A stretch of 42,798 bases of DNA, taken from Conexivisphaerales archaeon. Lineage in GTDB: Archaea > Thermoproteota > Nitrososphaeria > Conexivisphaerales > UBA164. Where the stretch lies: positions 1-42,798 of the forward strand of contig JAVBJD010000006.1 in the NCBI GenBank assembly GCA_030756715.1, written 5' to 3'. Both the position numbers and the translations under genes were made by a program. Each line of letters begins with the position of its first letter. Position 1 is the stretch's first letter. Of this stretch, positions 8,457-17,120 are shown piece by piece. The notes under the pieces were generated by a model. It did no database searches. It was not told where the DNA came from and was given only the letters and a program-made list of their open reading frames with translations.

Positions 8457-9575
8457 ATGTTATCTGATATTGAGGAAACCCTCATAAATAATTTTAACGC
8501 GTGTGATAAGTGTATAAGGCGTTTTGTAAAGAAACCCGATGAAAAGCATTTAAAAAAAGCCAAGCAAAATAGAAAAAAATGCGAACTCTGTAATGGATTG
8601 CTAAGCGACAAAAATTTACTTAAAGATGTCTTAAACAGATTAAACGAGTATTCTGTAAGAAGTTTTAGCGTAGGCGTACGGGTGCCACAATCGTTGCAAA
8701 GTTTAGAAGATAAAATCAGTCTGGAATACGGTTTAATAGATTATCTTCCTTTAAGGAAAGCAATTAAAGACAGGGTTTCAAAATTTTTAATAAAAAAATT
8801 AAGCATAAAACAACACGAATCTGCAGATCTAAACATAATTTTAGATCTAAGCAAAAGTCCAAACAAAGTTATTATAAGTGAAAAAAAGGCAATTTATAGA
8901 ATAAATTTTATCAAAAATAAAGGAGCTAAGACACTTGCTGATAAATGCGATATATGCGGAGGAAGAGGGTGCAGCGTCTGTGAATGGACAGGAAAGAAAA
9001 ACGACGGATCTTTTGAGGCTTATTTACTCTATGACGTTCCAAAAAAGCTTAGTGCATCTAAACCAGAAATTATATGGCCTATAAAAGACATGCCCGAATT
9101 AAGCTTTGTGGGAAATGGATTTCCCGTTTATTTAATTTTTAAAAACATTAAAGAAAGAATAAGGGGGCCTTTTCTGATAGATTTTGACAGAGATGGCATA
9201 AAAATAGTGAGCGTTTATGAAGTTAAAAGCCGTCTCGCTTTAAACAAGCCTTTCATAGTTGGCGGCACAATATGCATAGAATTTAAACAGGGATGCAGTA
9301 CAGAAATTTTAGAAAAAATAAAACGACTTCACAAAATATTGCTTAAAGGAAAAAACGGCTATAAAATATGGGAAAAAAGTTTGGAAATAAGGAAAATTTT
9401 AAAGAATGATAACTTTTGCTGTTTTGATGCTGAATATGATAGCGGAATAAATTTTTATAACCTGTTTAACGTTAAGGAAACTTCAAAAGATAAAGAGATA
9501 ATTGGAAAGCCATTCAAAGAAGGTGAAGTAAATTCATTTTCTCTTGAGTTAAGCTATGTTGATCTGCCTTATTAG
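8457..9575 (+). CDS. Pus10-like protein with THUMP/zinc region and altered catalytic site
   Basis: The N-terminal half matches archaeal Pus10, the tRNA pseudouridine 54/55 synthase: a Cys pair in ACDKCIRRF, another in KCELCNGLL, FSVGVRVP in the THUMP part, and the zinc-type CDICGGRGCSVCEWTGKK followed by SFEAY. The C-terminal catalytic half is poorly kept. Pus10 has a REDxDxRMLGxGRPFV motif that carries the catalytic Asp; here the aligned stretch is KDMPELSFVGNGFPVY, giving Glu at the catalytic position and Ser for the following Arg. The HRRAD and GLYIKEL motifs are also degenerate. The length (372 aa) is a little short for archaeal Pus10. It may be a non-catalytic tRNA-binding paralog. ATG start, likely leaderless. 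The last 27 bases overlap the convergent SPOUT gene. Confidence 0.8.
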   Translation: MLSDIEETLINNFNACDKCIRRFVKKPDEKHLKKAKQNRKKCELCNGLLSDKNLLKDVLNRLNEYSVRSFSVGVRVPQSLQSLEDKISLEYGLIDYLPLRKAIKDRVSKFLIKKLSIKQHESADLNIILDLSKSPNKVIISEKKAIYRINFIKNKGAKTLADKCDICGGRGCSVCEWTGKKNDGSFEAYLLYDVPKKLSASKPEIIWPIKDMPELSFVGNGFPVYLIFKNIKERIRGPFLIDFDRDGIKIVSVYEVKSRLALNKPFIVGGTICIEFKQGCSTEILEKIKRLHKILLKGKNGYKIWEKSLEIRKILKNDNFCCFDAEYDSGINFYNLFNVKETSKDKEIIGKPFKEGEVNSFSLELSYVDLPY

Positions 9576-10379
9576 CGTGTTTAGTTGGCCTAAGCATATG
9601 AACATAGCTTCTTCGGTTCTTACAGTTCTAACTTTTTGTCCCTCTATCATGTTAAGCCAATAACCAATATTTTTGTATTTATCTTCTAAAATTTCTTCTA
9701 AACCTCTTTTTGGAGATCCGAAGAATATTTCGTACCTTCTTTTTTCTTTAAATTCTTTTTTTAAATTTTCCCATTCGCTCGAAATTGGTTTCCCTTCTCT
9801 AGATGTAAATATAATCGCTCCATTAGAATCCATAGCTTTATCCAAAGCTTGTTTAACATTATAAAACTTGACTATTTCGAAACCAGAATAATCGGGAAAT
9901 GGATGCTTTATAGCATAAACTTTTCCTTTTTCTTTGTATAACTTTATGGGTATTATATTTCCTTTTGCAATATTTTCCCTTGATTTAAGTTCAATCGGTT
10001 CTTCTAAACCGGTTTCTACATAGAACTTTTCCCCTTTAACCAAAACGTAACCAAACCTAAGATCCTCGTTTTTCGAAATGATGTGGCTCGGTATGTTTAG
10101 GGGCGGAAGCATCCCAACATACTTAAACTCTTCTTTTAAAGGCATGGCCGCTTTTCTGAGATAAGGCGGCGTTAATAGGTATTGAAGTAAAGAATAAAAG
10201 AGTTCCAAATCTTCGTGGCTGCCGTGTAGGTCGTCATGATATATGTTAAATTCTTCAACACCAAAGATCACGGCAGCGCGTGCTACGAGTCCAACTTTTT
10301 CTGTTTTGCTTAGTAATCCAGACCTTTCGCTAATAACAGAATCTGGCACATAAACTGATAATTTAATTTTTTGAGTCAA
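9549..10379 (-). CDS. SPOUT-superfamily RNA methyltransferase (COG2106, C9orf114/SPOUT1-like)
   Basis: This 276-residue protein shows the N-terminal motif of the family (SVYVPDSV, then KVGLVARAAVIFGVEEFNIY), LLTPPYLRKAAMPL, a VGMLPPLNIPSH stretch, and the C-terminal knot region with FFGSPKRGLEEIL. A beta-barrel insert lies between. SPOUT enzymes form a trefoil knot that binds S-adenosylmethionine and methylate RNA; the substrate of this archaeal group is not established. The start is TTG at 10377-10379. It is divergent from proA, with 82 bases between the two starts, and convergent with the Pus10-like gene. Confidence 0.83.
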   Translation of the reverse strand: MTQKIKLSVYVPDSVISERSGLLSKTEKVGLVARAAVIFGVEEFNIYHDDLHGSHEDLELFYSLLQYLLTPPYLRKAAMPLKEEFKYVGMLPPLNIPSHIISKNEDLRFGYVLVKGEKFYVETGLEEPIELKSRENIAKGNIIPIKLYKEKGKVYAIKHPFPDYSGFEIVKFYNVKQALDKAMDSNGAIIFTSREGKPISSEWENLKKEFKEKRRYEIFFGSPKRGLEEILEDKYKNIGYWLNMIEGQKVRTVRTEEAMFICLGQLNTLIRQINIA

Positions 10380-10461
10380 TTTACTGATTTGTTCACCGTT
10401 TTAACTTTTAAAAAATTGCTATAAAAAGATTTAAATTTTCAGCGTTTTGTAAAAAAATAAA

Positions 10462-11709
10462 ATGGATGAACTGATTGAAAAAGCTCTGCTCGCGCGTAAG
10501 GCTTGGTTTGAGCTTGCAGGCTCTTCCGATGCTGTCAGGAAAAAGGCCTTAGAGTCAATGGCCCAGGCTATAATTGAAAACAAAGAAAAAATATTGGAAG
10601 CAAATTCACTGGATGTAAAGAAGTTTAAAGAAGAAAATCCAGAAGACCCGATTATAGACAGGTTGATTTTAAACGAAAAAAGGTTAATTTCAGCTGCAGA
10701 AGGTTTGAAAAAAATATCACAGCTTCCAGATCCTATAGGAGAAATAGTTGAAGGATGGACGACCGGTCACGGCCTTAAAATACAGAAGGTGCGTGTACCA
10801 ATAGGAGTAATAGGCGTTATTTACGAGTCTAGACCTAATGTAACCATAGATATATCAGGGCTTGCATTAAAATCAGGAAATGCTGTAATTCTCAGAGGGG
10901 GATCTGAAGCCATAAATTCAAACAAAATCATAGCTGAAATTTTGAGAGAAAGCATAAAGGATTACATTAGCAAAGAAGTTATACAAATTATAGAAAATAC
11001 AGATAGAAGTGTAGTTGAAAGAATGTTAAAGTTAAACGGATACCTAGATCTTTTAATTCCAAGAGGGAGCTCCTCATTTATAGATTATGTAAGAAAGAAT
11101 GCTTTAGTTCCCGTAATAGAAACTGGAGCCGGTAATAACCACATTTTCGTAAATTATGACGCCGATCTGGACATGGCCACAAAAATAATAATAAATGCAA
11201 AAGTTCAGAGGCCAGCAGTTTGCAACGCTGTAAGAAAAGTTCTAATTCATAAAGATATAGCTGAGAAATACATACCTATGCTTGTCAGCGAACTTAAGAA
11301 ATATGGCGTTACAATTAAGGGCGACGATGCAGTTTTAAGAATATCGCCAGATGTTATTCCTGCTAATGAAAGCGATTGGGACAAAGAATACATGGACTTA
11401 ACCCTCTCGATTAAGGTGGTAAATTCTGTTCAGGAGGCCGTAGAACATATAAATAAGCATGGCACGAAGCATTCTGAAGCCATAATAACCAACAGCTTAA
11501 AAGATGCCCAATATTTTACGTGGAATGTCGATGCTGCTTGTACATATGTCAACGCTTCGATCAGATTCACCGATGGTGAACAGTTTGGATTTGGGGCCGA
11601 AGTTGGAATAAGCACGCAGAAGCTTCATGCCAGAGGACCCATGGGTATTAGAGAACTTACAACTACCAAATATATAATATACGGTGAAGGCCAGATAAGA
11701 GAGATTTAA
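10462..11709 (+). CDS. proA: Glutamate-5-semialdehyde dehydrogenase (gamma-glutamyl phosphate reductase)
   Basis: ProA reduces gamma-glutamyl phosphate with NADPH in proline biosynthesis. The 415-residue length is standard. Family motifs are VPIGVIGVIYESRPNVT, SGNAVILRGGSEA, PRGSSSFIDYV, ETGAGNNHIFV, the catalytic Cys in RPAVCNAVRKVL, and GAEVGISTQKLHARGPMG. The partner kinase ProB, usually next to proA, is not in the window. The ATG is preceded by a TATA-like GCTATAAAAAG around 10420-10430 and no obvious Shine-Dalgarno. Stop codons of proA and glmS are one base apart in convergent orientation. Confidence 0.93.
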   Translation: MDELIEKALLARKAWFELAGSSDAVRKKALESMAQAIIENKEKILEANSLDVKKFKEENPEDPIIDRLILNEKRLISAAEGLKKISQLPDPIGEIVEGWTTGHGLKIQKVRVPIGVIGVIYESRPNVTIDISGLALKSGNAVILRGGSEAINSNKIIAEILRESIKDYISKEVIQIIENTDRSVVERMLKLNGYLDLLIPRGSSSFIDYVRKNALVPVIETGAGNNHIFVNYDADLDMATKIIINAKVQRPAVCNAVRKVLIHKDIAEKYIPMLVSELKKYGVTIKGDDAVLRISPDVIPANESDWDKEYMDLTLSIKVVNSVQEAVEHINKHGTKHSEAIITNSLKDAQYFTWNVDAACTYVNASIRFTDGEQFGFGAEVGISTQKLHARGPMGIRELTTTKYIIYGEGQIREI

Positions 11710-11710
11710 G

Positions 11711-13531
11711 CTATTCAACCGTTACAGATTTGGCTAAGTTTCTTGGCTTATCTGGATCTAGGCCCTTGAGAACCGCTGTATAATAAGCTAACAGCTGTAA
11801 CGGAAGAACATACAGAATAGGTGTTATTATGTCTTCAGATTCAGGCATACCAATATAAACGTCAGAAACATCTTTGAGCTCTTTATCTTCAGCATTTCCA
11901 AGCGTTATTATTTTTCCGCCTCTAGATTTAATTTCCATTATATTGCCCAAAATAACTTTTCTAGAGGAATCATTGGGAGCAATAAAGATAACCGGTGTAT
12001 TTTTTTCAATCAAAGCTATAGGTCCATGCTTGCTCTCTCCTGCAGAAAAAGCGCTAGAAGGTATGTAAGCAATTTCAAGCATTTTTAACCTACCTTCAAA
12101 AGCGGTAGCTGTGTTTATTCCTCTTCCCAAGTAAAATATATGAGAAGAATCCTTCAGCATTTCAGCCACTTCCTTTATTTTTTGATCTGTATCTTTTAAA
12201 ACAGATTCAGCGATTTTGGGTATAGACCTGATTTTCGAATAATATTCATTAATTTCATTTTCGCTTATCTTTTCCCTTCTTTTACCTATTTCTAGTGCCA
12301 GTAGCAAATGTATCAAAAGTTGAGAAGTATAAGTTTTAGTAGCAGCAACGCCTATTTCAGGTCCAGCTTGTTGAACCAGGTATAACCTAGATAGCCTAGT
12401 TATAGTAGAACTTACGACATTAGTTAGAGCCATAACGGTGCTAGCTTTCATTCTCGCATAGCTGGCTACTTTCAGAACGTCTGCCGTCTCTCCAGATTGT
12501 GATACTAACAAAAGAGAAGTGTCTGGATCTAGGGTGTTTCCATATTGCTGTATAAATTCACTGGCTACAACAGGTATAGTTGCAAGACCAGCTATTTTTG
12601 AATACATGTAGCTTCCTGCTAAACAAGAATGATAAGATGTTCCAGCGCCAACTAAAAAATTAACCTTGGATCTGTTCATGAGTTCAGATATAGCTTCCAG
12701 ATAGGGTTTTTGAATATTTATTGCATAGTAAAGTGAAGTGGGTTGTTCAAAAATCTCTTTTAGCATAAAATGGGGGTATCCTCCTTTCTCTATCATTTGT
12801 GGTTTTATGTCAATTTGTACCGGTTTTCTTGTAATTTCGGTTTCCGTTTTTAATGAATAAATTTTGTGATCATAAGGTGTAATTACTGCAAGTTCATAAT
12901 CTTCAAGAGGTATCATTAAGTTTGTTCTGTCCACAAATGCAACAGGGTCTGATGAAGCAAAGTTTCCATCACTGCCGATTCCAAGATATAATGGGCTCTC
13001 TTTTTTTACTAACACTATTTTATCGGGCTCTTTTGAATAAATTATAGCTAAAGCATAAGATCCTTCAACCTTTTTGACAGCTTTTAAACAAGCGTCAACA
13101 AAATCTTTTCCGCTTTTGATCTCATCTTCAATTAGATGCGCAACAACTTCAGTATCTGTTCTTGATTTAAACTCATGTCCCTTTTCTATAAGATCTGCTT
13201 TGAGCTCTAAGAAATTTTCAATTACCCCGTTATGCACAACAGCTATGTTACCAGTGCAATCTGTGAGCGGGTGAGCATTTGTAACAGAAGGATAGCCGTG
13301 AGTTGCCCACCTGTTGTGAGCTATTCCTGTTCTACCTTCTAGGCTTTCAAAATTTACCTGTTTATCAACTTCATCTATTTTGCCCACCCCTTTCTTTATT
13401 TCCAGATGTCCATTGTTTATTGTTGCCATGCCTGCTGAATCATAACCACCATACTCTAATCTTTTTAAACCGATTTTCAATATAGGGCTAACTTTACCTT
13501 TTTTAAAAGTAGCTGCAAATATTCTGCACAT
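11711..13531 (-). CDS. glmS: Glutamine--fructose-6-phosphate aminotransferase (isomerizing)
   Basis: GlmS makes glucosamine-6-phosphate from fructose-6-phosphate and glutamine, the entry to amino-sugar and UDP-GlcNAc synthesis. The N-terminal class II glutaminase domain shows CRIF, EYGGYDSAGMA, HNRWATHG and CTGNIAVVHNGVIEN. Two SIS domains follow, with LVGAGTSYHSC, SQSGETADVL, ATKTYTSQ, LGRGINTATAFEGRLKMLE and ESKHGPIALI, ending in the family tail KPRNLAKSVTVE. Two ATG codons precede the Cys. The one at 13531 puts the catalytic Cys at position 2, exposed after Met removal, so I choose it over 13537. An AT-rich promoter region lies upstream. Confidence 0.94.
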   Translation of the reverse strand: MCRIFAATFKKGKVSPILKIGLKRLEYGGYDSAGMATINNGHLEIKKGVGKIDEVDKQVNFESLEGRTGIAHNRWATHGYPSVTNAHPLTDCTGNIAVVHNGVIENFLELKADLIEKGHEFKSRTDTEVVAHLIEDEIKSGKDFVDACLKAVKKVEGSYALAIIYSKEPDKIVLVKKESPLYLGIGSDGNFASSDPVAFVDRTNLMIPLEDYELAVITPYDHKIYSLKTETEITRKPVQIDIKPQMIEKGGYPHFMLKEIFEQPTSLYYAINIQKPYLEAISELMNRSKVNFLVGAGTSYHSCLAGSYMYSKIAGLATIPVVASEFIQQYGNTLDPDTSLLLVSQSGETADVLKVASYARMKASTVMALTNVVSSTITRLSRLYLVQQAGPEIGVAATKTYTSQLLIHLLLALEIGKRREKISENEINEYYSKIRSIPKIAESVLKDTDQKIKEVAEMLKDSSHIFYLGRGINTATAFEGRLKMLEIAYIPSSAFSAGESKHGPIALIEKNTPVIFIAPNDSSRKVILGNIMEIKSRGGKIITLGNAEDKELKDVSDVYIGMPESEDIITPILYVLPLQLLAYYTAVLKGLDPDKPRNLAKSVTVE

Positions 13532-13615
13532 AGGCATATTAAAAACGATTTACATTTTAAATTTTATCTGTTTAATTAAGTTGTTTTTATTTCTTATTTT
13601 ATAGGTAATAAGCGA

Positions 13616-14086
13616 TTATTCAGATACCCTGTATTTACTATTTGTAATGAGAAACCCAGAATACACACCCCATTCGTTTAGTATCAATTCTAACTTGTGT
13701 TTACCATCTGTAGAGTTAAAATCTGCTATACCTTTTTTTAATAGCGCTTTGTTCAAGCTTTCAATAGTAAACTCCTTTAATTCTTTAGCTGTTTTAAACG
13801 GCTCTATTCTTTGTAGAGATTCTTTTATTATCTCCTTCCTTTTTTTTAAGTTTGACTGGATGAACTCTAAACCTTTATCAGTTATTATTATGTCACCTAC
13901 TCCAATAGTAACAAAACCAAGTTCATTGGCCATATATACTATTGGCATAAAATCATCCAAATCCACTTCAAGCCGTTCTTCAAGTTCAAAAAGGTCAGTT
14001 TTTCCTCCAAATTCGTTTTTTAAGACAAGCAGTAAGCCCAATAAATCAGCTACTCTTGTTGAAGGGTGTATAACGCTATTGCTCAA
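13616..14086 (-). CDS. Stand-alone AAA-associated (ABC ATPase-associated C-terminal) domain protein
   Basis: This 156-residue protein resembles the AAA_assoc_C domain found fused to the C terminus of NitT/TauT-type ABC ATPases: VADLLGLLLVLKNEFGGKTDLFELEERL, described here by its ends only as VADLLGLLLVL and DLFELEERL, then MANELGFVTIGVGDIIITDKG (a winged-helix-like part) and RKEIIKESLQ. In this window no ABC ATPase accompanies it, so it is a free-standing version, perhaps a regulator. The start is TTG at 14084-14086; an ATG just upstream runs into a stop at once. It lies downstream of the wHTH gene on the same strand, separated by 116 bases of AT-rich DNA that probably hold its promoter. Confidence 0.7.
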   Translation of the reverse strand: MSNSVIHPSTRVADLLGLLLVLKNEFGGKTDLFELEERLEVDLDDFMPIVYMANELGFVTIGVGDIIITDKGLEFIQSNLKKRKEIIKESLQRIEPFKTAKELKEFTIESLNKALLKKGIADFNSTDGKHKLELILNEWGVYSGFLITNSKYRVSE

Positions 14087-14202
14087 CTTTTACATCATTT
14101 GATAATAAAAACTGCTTTTAAAACGTTATTACCGTTATATCTAATCAGCGAAACAGAATAATTATTGTAGAGCATAAAAAAGCTAAGATCGAATTACCGG
14201 GA

Positions 14203-14598
14203 TTATTGTGGCGGATATTTCTGTGAATATCTGTAATTCCTTGGGCTTCCAACTCTTGTTAAAACACCCTCCCTTACCATATCCGTTAACGCATGAGCTA
14301 TAGCGGACCTATCATAGTGATATCCTCTTCTTTGTAACTCTTCATCGACTTCATACAGGCTTCTTTCTTGTGAAAACCAGCCTTCCTTCCAGAGCTGCGT
14401 TAACAGGTCCTTACATGTTACCCCCTTTCTTGTTGATTCTTTATTGAATTCCTGTTGTTGTTGAATAGGTATTGAAGATAAAATTTTAGGTATAATTTCA
14501 TTAATTTTGTCCTCTGGGCATTCAACTTCTATTTCCCAGTCTCCTTTCTTTAATTTTATTTTTATATTGTTGCTGTTGTTGTCCAAATTGCGCAACAT
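14203..14598 (-). CDS. Small winged-helix-like protein, divergent from nurA
   Basis: A 131-residue protein of unknown function. Residues 1-50 are Asn/Gln-rich with a short beta region (IKIKLKKGDWEIEVECPED). Residues 60-131 look like a winged helix: CKDLLTQLWKEGWF, LYEVDEELQRRG, YDRSAIAHALTDMV and a wing-like VGSPRNYRYSQ. It could bind DNA. Its ATG is only 12 bases from the nurA start on the other strand, so the promoters must overlap the coding sequences; this ties its expression to nurA-herA. I know no assigned function. Confidence 0.75.
   Translation of the reverse strand: MLRNLDNNSNNIKIKLKKGDWEIEVECPEDKINEIIPKILSSIPIQQQQEFNKESTRKGVTCKDLLTQLWKEGWFSQERSLYEVDEELQRRGYHYDRSAIAHALTDMVREGVLTRVGSPRNYRYSQKYPPQ
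14571..14578 (+). promoter_or_regulatory. TATA-like box for nurA inside the divergent gene
   Basis: TTTATATT within an AT-rich run lies about 33-40 bases before the TTG at 14611 and falls in the coding part of the divergent gene. It is the best TATA candidate for nurA. Confidence 0.35.
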
Positions 14599-14610
14599 TT
14601 ATATTCTACC

Positions 14611-15645
14611 TTGTCTAACCTATTGTTGATCAAGTTGACCAAACAAATAAACCTTTCTAATACAACAGAAGATCTGTACAATTACTTTGATGAATCTTCA
14701 TTATTTAGTTCGCTGTTGAACGATGCATTAGACATCTCAAAAATAAAAGGCAAGCAAATCATATTCACAGATGATTCAAATGGTGAATTTAGACCCATTG
14801 AAGGCTGGGGCACCAATGTTGCTGTTGACGCGTACGAAATAGATGTCTCAAAAGGCAGAGCGCAGAACTTAGTTGCAGTTGATTCAAGCTCAATTTCAAT
14901 AGCTGAAACCGAAGAAGGAGGCATCTATGCGGTAAAAGGGGGCGCCTATGTTATTAAAAATGGAGAAGTCATGCTAAGAAAGTTAGGCCCCTTGGCTGTT
15001 TATATAGGTTTGAGCAACATAAAGATGATTGAATCTATCATTGGCTCCAAACTTGGTTATGGTATAGTTATAGATAAACAACTAGCGCTAAAGTTTGTAA
15101 GAAACGTTGTTGAAAATATGCTGTTCAAAATGCTAATAAACGAAATAGAAAGCGGAATAGCTTTAGTAGACGGTTCGTTAAAAGACCCACCTTTCTTTCT
15201 CGGCAGGCTCAGTCCAAGATATCTTATGGAAAAGCATAAAGATAAAATTAGTTTTATTGGGATAAGCAAAGGAACAAGCATAAAAGCTTTAAAAGCTTTT
15301 TATAGCTCGTTTTTTGACAATAAGAAAAAATTTGTAAATATAACGGACCTCGTTTACAGTATAGCTAAAAATGAGTTTGGCGATAAATATTTAGTAAAAC
15401 TTGATGAAACGTCAATAGTATTAAGAGCTGATATTTACCATAAAGATCCTAATGAGTGTTTCGCAAGCCTTATAAAATCAGACAAGTTGGTTAAGGGTTA
15501 TCCAGAAAGCTTGATAGGCGCTCATCTCTTGTCTCTCTTTGTTTCAAGCGAGGTTCAAGGAATTAAAGCGCTTGTAGCCCAAAACGCCTCAAAGGTTCTT
15601 CTTGAAGAAAACATGAGGAAATTTCTCCTTGGATACGTGAGGTGA
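14611..15645 (+). CDS. nurA: NurA 5'-3' nuclease
   Basis: NurA is the RNase H-fold nuclease that works with HerA, and in archaea with Mre11-Rad50, to resect DNA ends. The 344-residue protein shows the first acidic motif in NLVAVDSSSISIA, the second in IALVDGSLKDPPFF, a FIGISKGTSI strand, and the family end motif GYPESLIGAH. The start is a TTG at 14611; further TTG codons at 14623 and 14626 are possible, since the mRNA start predicted from the TATA-like box is near 14600. It overlaps the start region of herA and forms a two-gene unit with it. Confidence 0.85.
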   Translation: MSNLLLIKLTKQINLSNTTEDLYNYFDESSLFSSLLNDALDISKIKGKQIIFTDDSNGEFRPIEGWGTNVAVDAYEIDVSKGRAQNLVAVDSSSISIAETEEGGIYAVKGGAYVIKNGEVMLRKLGPLAVYIGLSNIKMIESIIGSKLGYGIVIDKQLALKFVRNVVENMLFKMLINEIESGIALVDGSLKDPPFFLGRLSPRYLMEKHKDKISFIGISKGTSIKALKAFYSSFFDNKKKFVNITDLVYSIAKNEFGDKYLVKLDETSIVLRADIYHKDPNECFASLIKSDKLVKGYPESLIGAHLLSLFVSSEVQGIKALVAQNASKVLLEENMRKFLLGYVR

Positions 15646-15650
15646 TCTCG

Positions 15651-17120
15651 TTGAGAATATTATCTAAATCGGGCGATGAAATAAAAATTATTGCCATGCC
15701 CAATGAAAAAGTTGATAGAGGCGAATATCTTCTGATAGAAGATGAAACAACAAAAAATAAAATTCTAACTCAGATATATGAAGTAAGTTACCTTGACCCA
15801 ACCGGCATTGATGAAGAAATTTTGAGGGATGAAGTCTTTTCATCAGAAAAAATTACCCATATAGATCCTAACAACGTAAGTTCTCTATTAACAATGATAA
15901 AAGATGCCAGGGTACTTAGAGGAAAGATAAGAGGAAGCATAGTTGAAAACAGATTCACAAATGAAATAATATGGCTTCCAAGCAGAGTTTTCAGCTCTAT
16001 AAAAAAGGTTAGCTTTTCTGAAATAAGCAAATACCTTGCCAAAAGCCTGATATATCCTTTAGAGATAGGTACTACTTCATTAGGTGAAAAATTTTACATC
16101 GACGCAACTGATTTGGACGGTTCTTTAACTATAATAACCGGCAAAAAAGAATCTGGAAAGTCACACCTTGCAAAATTAATTCTGTCAGAACTCGTTAAAA
16201 TGGGAGCTTACGTTTTTGTTTTTGACCTTAATAACGAATATAGCGGCATGATTTATGATAAAAATAACAACTTTTCTGACATTTATGATAAAATAGTTGT
16301 GCTTGAACCAGGAAACAATTTAGTATTTACTTTAAAGTATATCGGGAAAAGGGTCTTTACAGAGATACTGACACACGCTTTAGATACGCCAGCTATAACA
16401 GTAAGAGAATTCCTTAAAATCTGGGATAGTATGAATGAAGAATCTGACATATCATTAAGGAATTTGTATACAAAGATTTTAGAATACAAGAACAATGAAA
16501 TGGTAAAGGAAGCTCTAATTTCTAGGTATTACTCAATTGTAGCATCCAAACTTTTTGCTAACTCAGACTATGTTAATTTTGATATAAAAAACAATATAAA
16601 TTCAAAGCCAAGAGGAGCTGCATTTATCATGCAAATGGCAAAGGTTTCACCATTGGCAAGAAGGATGCTTGTTCAGATAATATTATCGAAATTAATAAAT
16701 TTGCTAGAAGAAAATCAAATACCCCCAGTTTTTATTTTTGCTGAAGAGGCCCATTTATATTTTGATCAAACATATTGGGAAGATGCAATAACAAGGATGC
16801 GGCATTTCGGTATATACATTACTTTTATAACTAATCAGCCAGATTCTCTTGACCCTACAGTATACAGACAAGCGGACAACATATTTTTGTTTAATTTTGT
16901 AAACGAAAAGGATCTTGAAATGATATCTCAGGCTTCAACTGTTGATACAGAGACTGTAAAGAACCTGGTTAGATCGTTACCACAAAAAAAGTGTTTAATT
17001 ATAGGGAAGGTCGTCAGTAATCTGCCTTTTTTAGTTACTGTTAGAGAAGTAAACTACAGAACTTTAGGCAATACAAAGAAATTTTTTGAAATTAAAAAAG
17101 AAATTGAAAAAATCAAATGA
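15651..17120 (+). CDS. herA: HerA bipolar DNA helicase/translocase
   Basis: HerA is the FtsK/VirB4-like hexameric ATPase that pumps DNA to NurA during end resection. An N-terminal HAS-barrel domain spans roughly residues 1-140, with LRGKIRGSIVE at its end. Walker A is TGKKESGKSH (about residue 165), Walker B is PPVFIFAEEAHLYF, and the sensor-like ITFITNQPDSLDP follows. A GTG at 15642 overlaps the nurA stop (GTGA), but GAGGTGAT (15639-15646) stands 4-5 bases before TTG 15651, so I prefer the TTG start; the difference is three residues. The 3' end overlaps the convergent M24 peptidase gene by 8 bases. Confidence 0.9.
   Translation: MRILSKSGDEIKIIAMPNEKVDRGEYLLIEDETTKNKILTQIYEVSYLDPTGIDEEILRDEVFSSEKITHIDPNNVSSLLTMIKDARVLRGKIRGSIVENRFTNEIIWLPSRVFSSIKKVSFSEISKYLAKSLIYPLEIGTTSLGEKFYIDATDLDGSLTIITGKKESGKSHLAKLILSELVKMGAYVFVFDLNNEYSGMIYDKNNNFSDIYDKIVVLEPGNNLVFTLKYIGKRVFTEILTHALDTPAITVREFLKIWDSMNEESDISLRNLYTKILEYKNNEMVKEALISRYYSIVASKLFANSDYVNFDIKNNINSKPRGAAFIMQMAKVSPLARRMLVQIILSKLINLLEENQIPPVFIFAEEAHLYFDQTYWEDAITRMRHFGIYITFITNQPDSLDPTVYRQADNIFLFNFVNEKDLEMISQASTVDTETVKNLVRSLPQKKCLIIGKVVSNLPFLVTVREVNYRTLGNTKKFFEIKKEIEKIK

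Noticed and set aside
13303-13485. Plus-strand ORF and similar ones opposite glmS, thermosome and others
   Set aside because: They are antisense to well-recognised genes and lack family motifs or ribosome binding sites.
14566-14592. TTGTTGCTGTTGTTG tandem-like triplets
   Set aside because: This is just the Asn-rich N terminus of the minus-strand 131-aa protein, not a functional repeat array.
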